Below are positions 56,901-64,000 of a DNA stretch of 64,000 bases, one piece after another (the first letter of the stretch is position 1; each line of letters starts with the position of its first letter). The DNA comes from Primula veris (Eukaryota > Streptophyta > Magnoliopsida > Ericales > Primulaceae): positions 5,022,001 to 5,086,000 of the forward strand of contig OY821751.1 of NCBI GenBank assembly GCA_963682055.1. Reading direction: 5' to 3'. The notes under the pieces were generated by a model. It worked only from the letters and a program-made list of their open reading frames with translations. It was not told the DNA's origin and made no database searches. The position numbers and the translations under genes were made by a program.

Positions 56901-59900
56901 CTCGGATTGTCAAGTTCTGGATATAATATTCAGCGATTCTTCTACAGGTTATCTCTATAAACCCATTTGGTCCTTTTTATCTATTTAAAATCATCTCGTA
57001 ACTTAGCTACAAACCATATTATGGGGCTTGAACCTGGAACATCCGCCAAAGTACCAATATTTCCCTTTGGTTGTCTTCATTCCTTGATATTTTTTATAGA
57101 AGGATATGCATATAGCGTTTCCAGCTTAATGGGAGTATGTGCCAGTACCAATATATTTTTCTTGGGTGTCTTTGATCCTTTCTGTTATGTATAGAAGAGT
57201 ATACAAAATGATGGTACTAGCTCTTTGGTAATTTCTGACAGTGATATTGTGCCCGATACATTTGGTCTAAATTCTAATATGATTCAAGAAAATGGAATAA
57301 AATTGGAACTTTACAAATATTAGAAAGTGATTATGTTCTAGTCTAGTTATTTATACATGAGGAGACTAGAATCTGAAAGTTGAACAGTTCATTGCATATT
57401 TGATATACCAAATAGAAGAGAACTTGTGGGAACGCGATCACCCAGAAGAAGTGATTGACTACCCATCTCATAGTTTATTAGTTTTTTGACCCACCTCTTA
57501 TGGACTAAGATGCATGAATTTTGTACATTTTGTTCAATACTGTTTTTTAATAAATTAAATACATTCTTACACTTTAAGAAAAATAAAGAGATAAATAATT
57601 TCCATATCTTAGCACTATCATAATATCCTAAATTGTCAAAATTGACTGTATAGATGTACTGGTTATCCAGTCACATAGTGCCTTACTTCTTATTAAGGAA
57701 CTTTATTGATTCGGTTAGACTTCATCCTATATTAGCTATGCAGAAAAAGATACATGTCCATGTATTTGCATTTTGTTTGGAACTCCTGACTATGGTTGCT
57801 TTTGCGTTTTATAAAAGTAGATACTTATGATAATCAAACAGTTTATCTTCCTTGTATGCATTTTAATCATTTGTTGCGGAGTTGTAATATTAGTGATGAA
57901 CGTCATAGGTGTTGCTTTTGACGGAGATGCTGCTGAAATTCCTCAATTACCCTTGGGTGCCTTAGCAAACCCTCATTATAGTGACTTTCCACCTTATGTT
58001 GATGGTAGCCATTTGGTATCAGCTAAATCAAATCAAGATCTTTCTCTTGATGTGGAAGATCTAGATATCCCATGGAGAGACCTTGCTTTGAAAGAGAGGA
58101 TAGGATCAGGTAAATATAAAATCTCATATTTAAGAACCTTCGAGCAAAGTTTCAGGAGATACCATCACTTGACTTGTGATGCTGTTTTCCTAGTGTTCGA
58201 AAAAATGTTCCCCTTCATTTATTATTTTTTATTACCTGAAGCCTTCCTACTTTTCCTTTGGGAAAATGTCACTTTTGTACACCAACCTTCTTCTTTTTAG
58301 CATGTAGTAGACCATACTACTAAATTTCACAATTTAGAGACTAATCTACAGAAAATTGAACAATTAGTACACTGGTGTTTTAAAGTTCAACTCAAAAGAA
58401 CTCGTATGTATTGAATGCTCGTTCATACTCGTCTACTAAGCACCAACATTCACAAAATAAAAAAATTAATATGCCATCCTTAAAATTTAAACTCAACAAA
58501 TTTGATAATTTGGTTTACAATGAGATATTTTTCCTTTTAGGGAGTAATATCTAACATTGTGACGAATTGGTGCATTTTCAGGTTCCTTTGGAACTGTTCA
58601 TCGCGGCGATTGGCATGGATCGGTAAATACTAGTATGAAACTCTAGTTGTAAATTACTTGGTGAGTGTTCTTGATATACTAAATAGTTGATTTTCTTTTC
58701 AGGAGGTTGCTGTCAAGATTCTTATGGATCAAGACTTGCATCCTGGACGGTTGGATGAATTCTTGCGGGAGGTGCGTAGAAACTATTTTCTTATGTTTCT
58801 TTTCTTTCCAATTTCCTACTGCTAAGTCTATACCAACTTTTCTAGGTGGCTATCATGAAACGTTTACGGCATCCAAATATTGTGCTTTTCATGGGCGCTG
58901 TTACTCAACCCCCAAATTTGTCCATCGTTACAGAATATTTATCAAGGTTTGGCATGTCCTTTTTGAATTACCAAACCATTGGTGATGACACATAATTTTT
59001 TGAGGTCCATTTCATTTGAGTGTTGTCAATTTTACCACTTTGGTTATTTTTTATATGCAGAGGTAGTTTATATAGGCTTTTGCATAAACCTGGTTCAAAA
59101 GAAGCTTTAGACGAAAGGCGAAGATTGAGTATGGCTTATGACGTGGTATGCATTTGTGCCAGTTTTTTTTCTTCATAAAAAGTGGTCATATGGCCAACAA
59201 TAACAGACTTTAAACGACTATTATTGACTTTCTACAGGCTAAAGGAATGAATTATCTTCATAACCGTAATCCTCCTATCGTTCACCGAGATTTAAAGTCT
59301 CCAAATCTTTTAGTTGATAAAAAGTATACGGTAAAGGTGAGAAGACTTGTTGAGCATTAAATAGCTCAGTCTTTCGCATGTTACTTTTCCTGTTCTCCAT
59401 GGTGTTTATTAGGATGCCCAGTGTACATGATTTGATATTTATGGAAAAATTGACGTTCTTTGTAATTTATTTGATTACTTCTACTACAAGCTAAGCGGGG
59501 GATATTTTAGTATAAGAGCAAGTACTTAAGCACCATTATTTGATCAGTAGTGTGTTTTATTCACTCGTGTAATGGGTTTTTAAACATATTCTTGCAGTTC
59601 TAGACGTTACTTGGCTAGTTTGTTTCAAGGATTTCATTTTTTAGATGAGCAAATATATTTGCCTCGTTAGTAGATGATTCTTCTAAACTCACATCAGTTG
59701 TACATTTATGAATCATGAATTATCTGACTCCATTAATAAAGAAAATATCATTTAATCTCGTGGACGAGACCGTAGTAGGATACTATGTTAAACACACTTG
59801 TTATTTAATGTTATTTTCTTCGTAATATTCTCACCACATAATGTGTAAATAGTTAGGAGACATGATTGATATTTTTCTTTTCTTTTCTTTTCCTTCCATC

Positions 59901-61028
59901 AACCAGATATGTGATTTTGGCCTTTCCCGTTTAAAAGCAAACACCTTTTTATCATCAAAGACTGCAGCAGGAACTGTAAGTTCCATTTATGTTTTGCCTT
60001 TCAATTTAACCACTTTTTAAAATGTATTTTACTTAGCTTTCGTCATTACTAAATGTTCTTTATTTTTTTATATATTCTAGCCTGAGTGGATGGCACCAGA
60101 AGTATTCCGTGATGAGCCCTCAAATGAAAAGTCAGATGTATATAGCTTTGGCGTAATATTGTGGGAACTTGCAACATTATTACAACCTTGGGGAAATTTA
60201 AACCCAGCACAGGTTTGAATCTTCATTTTACTTGTTGTATAGTCTATATTCTGGATAGATGTTAGGGGGTTTTGTTAACTGCACTGGATTTGTTAGTTGT
60301 TGGGACAGCTTTAAGTAAGCACTAGTTAATAAATGTTGTATTCTTTTCTTCTAACAATATCAAGGGAGCTGATCTGACCTGGAGCTTGCTGCAACCTAGC
60401 TTGTGTCATACTTTCTATCGTTCCCCATCTAATTGTTTGCATGTACTGGTAGTGTCCCTGGAATTCCCAAACCACTTGTTATCTAGCAACTAGTTTGTTG
60501 CAATCCTAATTTATTACTGGATTACTCGTATATTTTTGGCGCTTAATCAACTTCCATGACCTCAGTTGACCTCACGATACAATGATAATACTGAAAACTT
60601 CCAGATAGAATAGTATTGATGTCCAGATTTTGATAAATTTATGGTTCTTTTATTGATTCAGAATTTAGCCTGCTTACTTAAGATTCTGGTAAATTTCTCT
60701 GTAAGATCAATAAAATGTTTGCCATTTTCTCAGGTTGTAGCAGCAGTAGGTTTCAAAGGAATGAGGCTTGAGATTCCTCCAACATTAAATCCTGAAGTAG
60801 CAACTATAGTTGAAGCTTGTTGGGCCAAGTGAGCTGCTATTCTTCTTGTTATAACATATGATTTGGTGCAACTTCCAAAAGCTTCTTTCTGCTAATTTAG
60901 TTTTTTTCTGGAAATACAGTGAGCCACGAAATCGGCCTTCATTTGCGAGTATTATGGAGTCTTTGGGAGCTTTGATTAAAAAGCTAACTCCCCAACCAGT
61001 TCGTGAAGATAGTCATTTGCTTAGATAA
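49133..61028 (+). CDS. CTR1: CTR1-like Raf-type serine/threonine kinase (15 exons, 697 aa)
   Basis: CTR1 is the negative regulator of ethylene signalling: docked on ER ethylene receptors, it phosphorylates EIN2. Exons: 49133-49465, 54556-54857, 55438-55582, 55667-55770, 56739-56947, 57909-58109, 58582-58622, 58703-58771, 58846-58946, 59061-59145, 59238-59336, 59907-59975, 60081-60212, 60734-60828, 60920-61028; 2,094 nt, phases agree. N-terminus: [32 protein letters not shown] and SHRFW. The EDR1/CTR1 regulatory domain spans about 112-365 ([25 protein letters not shown]). Kinase domain from about 424: IGSGSFGTV loop, K450 in [14 protein letters not shown] (D548), DFG (566-568), APE (591-593), ending NEPRNRPSF. 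All catalytic residues are present. It is shorter than Arabidopsis CTR1 (821 aa), mainly at the N-terminus and in the linker, so a CTR1 paralogue is possible. Intron 1 (5.1 kb) contains repeated copies of exon 1. Confidence 0.94.
49620..49890. mobile_element. CCGAA-rich hAT-like MITE inserted in a (CA)n tract
   Basis: Dense variants of accgaaccgaaaaagaccgaaaa and their complement ctcggtttcggttttg, ending cgaacccagcccta, the TAGGGCTGGG.TCGG terminus of a widespread hAT MITE. It is bounded on both sides by ACACAC repeats, as expected if it landed in a microsatellite. The left end (aatggctgagc) is diverged. Confidence 0.55.
50150..51400. repeat. Five near-identical 257-bp tandem units in CTR1-like intron 1
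   Basis: The landmark agagctctctggcgatgcca starts at 50181, 50438, 50695, 50952 and 51209, exactly 257 bp apart. Each unit holds a truncated exon-1 tail (ggcgatgccacctgtgcctgatgagatggcgg...ctttcgcatcggttttgg|gtagg) followed by intron sequence. A diverged half unit precedes the array (from about 49985). Units differ by only a few bases, so amplification is recent. Confidence 0.95.
51411..51671 (+). other. Exon-1-derived cassette, copy 2: open, in-phase candidate exon (87 codons)
   Basis: Preceded by ttttgttttag and followed by gtaggt; 261 nt with phase 0 at both ends and no stop. From 51426 it parallels exon 1 ([47 protein letters not shown]). Spliced between exons 1 and 2 it would add an 87-residue N-terminal repeat. 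Whether it is used is not known. Confidence 0.55.
52025..52285 (+). other. Exon-1-derived cassette, copy 3: open, in-phase candidate exon (87 codons)
   Basis: Same architecture as copy 2: acceptor gttgttttag, donor gtgagt, 261 nt, phase 0/0, no stop. Retains [50 protein letters not shown] and VLSHQFW. Copy 2 and copy 3 lie 614 bp apart, and their immediate upstream sequences also match. Confidence 0.55.
52893..53141 (+). other. Exon-1-derived cassette, copy 4: open, but no phase-0 acceptor
   Basis: Open across [20 protein letters not shown]...SHRFW with donor gtaggt. Upstream AGs (atatagctatag|ga, ggaag|c) give phases incompatible with exon 1. It shares a ~575-bp duplicated unit with copy 5, including a tatatagctataggaagc stretch before it. 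Confidence 0.6.
53468..53703 (+). pseudogene. Exon-1-derived cassette, copy 5: broken
   Basis: An in-frame TGA at 53489-53491 (gagagttgag) and a shifted 3' end (gatgtctttcacatcgattttgg) inactivate this copy; the central [22 protein letters not shown] region is otherwise intact. Confidence 0.8.
53704..54555. other. Rest of CTR1-like intron 1
   Basis: Contains one more exon-tail fragment (ctattccgcaggtgctttcacatcggttttgg near 53830), a (CT)n(AT)n microsatellite at 53940-53998, and then unique AT-rich sequence up to the exon 2 acceptor at 54555. Confidence 0.6.
55816..55977. mobile_element. hAT-like MITE in CTR1-like intron 4
   Basis: The left end ccttgcttggttgcggct and right end ttgcatccagacaagccc are imperfect inverted repeats and resemble the demethylase intron MITE at 36985-37172. 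Confidence 0.45.
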
Positions 61029-62866
61029 CGCTTATTCATTTAAGGTTTGTAGCTCTCACTAATCTTTTTAAATTGCTCTCATTGAATCTGCATTTGTTGA
61101 CTTTTATGCTTATTTTTAGGTTATTGTTTAAGAACTGTTTTTTTTTTTTAAACTAAGGGGAGGTAAATCAAGGACCTTGCAACATGACAATATAGTGTAG
61201 CTTTAATCTTTTGAGTATTCTGTATCTCGCAGATAGTAGGCATATATATGTCTCTACTTAACTATTTATAGCAGTTTTGACAAGTGCCCTTTTGTGAAAT
61301 TGCAGTCTTTATGTATTGTCGCAATAATGCTGGATCATCATGGACAATTTCACAAATAATTTGCTGTTTTTGTTGTACGCGTATGTTGAAACCATTATTA
61401 CTTATTCTTTGCTGATTAACTTATACAGCAATTGACATTACCTTGCTTCCTTTATATGGTATAGACTGAAGGTAAAGGGTGTCATAATGAAATGTAGGAT
61501 TGTAATAACAGAAAAAAACCCATTTTTTTGTGTCATTACTAGTTATCAATTATGCCACCATCTCTATTTTATTTAGTCAATCCTTTTGAAAGGACATTTA
61601 ATAATTACTGATTGCGTGGAAACGAGACTCGTTCTAGGTTTGAAATTCTTAATTCCAATTACATTATCTCCTGCAGGATCATTTTTGTACATATCATCCA
61701 ATTCACATTGAGTTAGGAAAATCGGATTCTGCCCAACCAAAGAAGTCACAGGAGATGCCTTACCTTTTCCCTTGCTTATGTATATACTTTTTTTCACCCA
61801 AAATTTTGTGTGCCGTCAATCTCTCGGTGTTCATTCATGTTAATTTATGATGCAATCTCTTTGCTTATAGTTTTGTATACGACAATCACTGGGTGGAAAA
61901 TCATTTAATCAGCTTCTATCAACTTACAGACACTATACTGTACCCATAACTTTGTATGCAGTTATCTGAAGGTTCTTTTGAAAAAAATGCCCCTTTTCCG
62001 GTTAAACATTCAAATATTCTAATTATATCTGCGGACTTGCTGAATTTAGAGTCATTTAATTGTCAAGTTGATATTTTGATAGATAGAAATAATTTATGCT
62101 ATATAAAGGGGGAACTATTGTCTGGTACCAAATGCTGAACCAACTGTTAGAAAATATATTTTTTGTCATTGTTTTCTTTACGTTTTGATAAGTTTGTTAG
62201 CAAATGCAGGGTTAGATTAAAATTTGACGGCTGAATACATTGTACAAAAAATGATGTTTAAATATTTATTTTAAATTTCTTTTCATTCAGTCATCAAACT
62301 GTAATATGAAGGCTTGATTTCTGCCAATAATAATTCCCTATCAGTTGAAAATATATAAACTTTTCATGTATTAATACTGTTCCTTATGTCGGAACTTTCA
62401 AGCAACAATTTTAGAATCCTTAAACCTCATTTTCCATAATTTCGGAAGAAATTTCATCGAACATATTTGTTTAACCATTATTGTTATGGCATGTGTTTCC
62501 TAAATTTTGTGCAACCAAAATATGTTCCCCAATGAATATAAGGAATTATTTTGATTCCTTGAATATCTCTTTACTTGTCCAACTCTCTCTTACTCAACAT
62601 GTCAAATTATAAACAAGAAAAAATCAATAGAAATAATCGAAGGCAAATGATAAATGCGAAAACTCAGTGTTTCAGTAGTATAGAACTTAAAAAATTTCAG
62701 GATTGTGTGAACTAATATTTTTCAATTCCGTTACATGAATCGAACAAAAATCCTAATTAGTAAACAAACCAAACATTTATTTTTACTTTCTGTACATGAA
62801 ACTAATGACGAATTGGAGACCAAAACATCTGATAAAATAGTGTATAAGAAGGATAAGTTATTACTG
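61029..62866. other. CTR1-like 3' UTR and intergenic DNA
   Basis: AT-rich DNA; possible downstream UTR introns cannot be judged. No supported gene. The short ORFs here are of random character. Confidence 0.45.
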
Positions 62867-63400
62867 TTAGAAATATACTAAAATGCAGGTTTGTTTTTTG
62901 GATTGTGTTTAACAATGTTTTAATTTGATTTATTAAATGATAATATTATAAGTAATTATTATTTAGCATTATTGATTGAATGACTAAATAAGTTTATTTT
63001 ATTTCATTTAGTAAATGGTCTAATGTGTAAAGTATAGATTACACTGTTGGACTGTCGGTTCTAATGGAATATAAGTTACATGCTTACAACTTTAAATGAA
63101 AATTTATAAATAATTGGTAAAATTGTAGTACGTGTGGTTTTAATATGTCTGTCTTGACTAAAGATAATGATTTAGTTCCAACTACATTTAATAGTACAAT
63201 TTGTGTGTATTAAACAGTACTATTACGAATACCTACCTTAGCCTATATATATAAGGCATCTTCTTGGTAGAAAATAAGTTTTTGATAACTATATTTTCGA
63301 GTCAGAGAGAGAGAGAGCTCACACTCTTTCAAGGAGTAAAATGCTACATTTGATCTATTCCATCTCACAAACGTCATCTGTACCCTTCTTATATTTGGTA
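62866..63400 (+). repeat. Copia-LTR-like fragment, plus orientation
   Basis: Begins tgttagaaatatac and includes a block (ttttaatatgtctgtcttgacta...gatttagttccaactac) homologous to the reverse complement of about 27870-27960. The gcctatatatataaggcatcttcttgg segment at 63240 could be the TATA region of an LTR. The 3' boundary is not resolved. Confidence 0.4.
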
Positions 63401-63531
63401 TGATCTAAACATATACACTAAAACTATATTTAAGTTTGATAATATATATATACATACTAAATCTAAGATTATGTACACGTTTTTTCCGTTGTGCTTCCTA
63501 GTTTTCTATCCATGACGGGATATGTGAAGGG

Positions 63532-63688
63532 ACAAGGGGTGCCAGACTATACATTTAGTATAGTTTGAAAAACTATCTCTGTGGTACCATTGGATTCTTA
63601 CAGTCTGTGGGCCCTTCTGTTGATCCAATGGTGCCACAGAGGAGAGTTTTTCAGACTATACATTTAGTATAATCTGGCTCCCCCTGTG
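63532..63688. mobile_element. Inverted-repeat MITE with nested palindromes
   Basis: Arms 63532-63595 (acaaggggtgccagactata...gtggtaccattggat) and 63621-63688 (gatccaatggtgccacagag...agtataatctggctccccctgt) pair along their length. Each arm also contains the palindrome actatacatttagtatagt or its variant. The ends resemble hAT termini. Confidence 0.75.
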
Positions 63689-64000
63689 TATGTGAAGTGT
63701 ACAAATGTAGCTGTTTTACTTTACTAGTACAGAGTGTAGCACTCCTGATTTTTCAGATACATATACATATATACTGTCAGACTTAATAATAAAAAAATCA
63801 ACATCGTATTTTTGTTATTAAAATTGATACATACCAATGTAGCATCATTAACCAACCAAATTAAACACAAATAATAAAAAAGCTAAAATCATATAGCTGT
63901 TGTAATACAACTATTAGCTAGGTATTTAGGGAGACAGAAGTAGAGAGAGGGGAGAACAGTATGATATTTATTTATGAATGAATATGAATGTGTGATAAAT
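63689..64000. other. Window end, no gene seen
   Basis: AT-rich sequence with no supported feature. Confidence 0.5.

Noticed and set aside
57827..57908. Hydrophobic stretch before kinase exon 6 as a membrane segment
   Set aside because: It is intron sequence: the acceptor at 57908 restores the phase left by exon 5, and CTR1 proteins have no membrane span here.

Overview
The window is nuclear DNA of a flowering plant, probably a eudicot. Evidence: intron-rich GT-AG genes with close plant-specific homologues (phosphoribosylanthranilate isomerase with a transit peptide, a ROS1/DEMETER 5-methylcytosine glycosylase, a CTR1-type Raf-like kinase), plant LTR-retrotransposon lineages, a plastid atpB fragment and AT-rich intergenic DNA. 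The species cannot be told from sequence alone. All gene models were assembled by eye from frame continuity and splice-site phase.

Layout. 1-11562: most of a Ty3/gypsy Tat-lineage retrotransposon on the minus strand (5' LTR 10986-11562, PBS, gag, a 1,646-codon pol-containing ORF, an 86-bp tandem array). It carries an antisense, multi-exon ORF with a 'putative gypsy-type transposase' domain on the plus strand. 11563-12450: 3' end of a degraded Ty1/copia element. 12977-14700: a broken DC1-domain gene. 14869-16500: exons of an unrecognised coiled-coil gene hit by a small hAT element. 16879-22777: a duplicated copy of the PAI 5' flank (interrupted by a copia solo LTR), copia remnants, a probable 2-kb gypsy solo LTR, and the genuine PAI 5' flank. 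22776-26134: PAI1, 5 exons. 26135-32091: AT-rich intergenic DNA with MITEs and repeat fragments. 32092-43957: ROS1/DEMETER-like demethylase, 20 exons, 1,526 codons, open throughout. 43958-49132: intergenic, with a large fold-back element and degenerate direct repeats. 49133-61028: CTR1-like kinase, 15 exons, 697 codons. 61029-64000: downstream DNA with a MITE and a copia-like fragment.

The most unusual structure is intron 1 of the CTR1-like gene (49466-54555). It holds four further near-full copies of the distal part of coding exon 1, many truncated copies of that exon's tail, and five near-identical 257-bp tandem units that themselves contain an exon-tail remnant. Two of the copies (51411-51671 and 52025-52285) are each exactly 261 nt, fully open, with plausible AG acceptors and GT donors and phase 0 at both ends. 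They could be spliced in between exon 1 and exon 2, adding 87-residue repeats to the kinase N-terminus. A second notable point is the direct duplication of the PAI promoter/5'UTR, in which the start codon of the extra copy is lost.

The three intact genes (tryptophan synthesis, DNA demethylation, ethylene signalling) are functionally unrelated. The demethylase and the kinase both carry transposon or organelle insertions in their introns.
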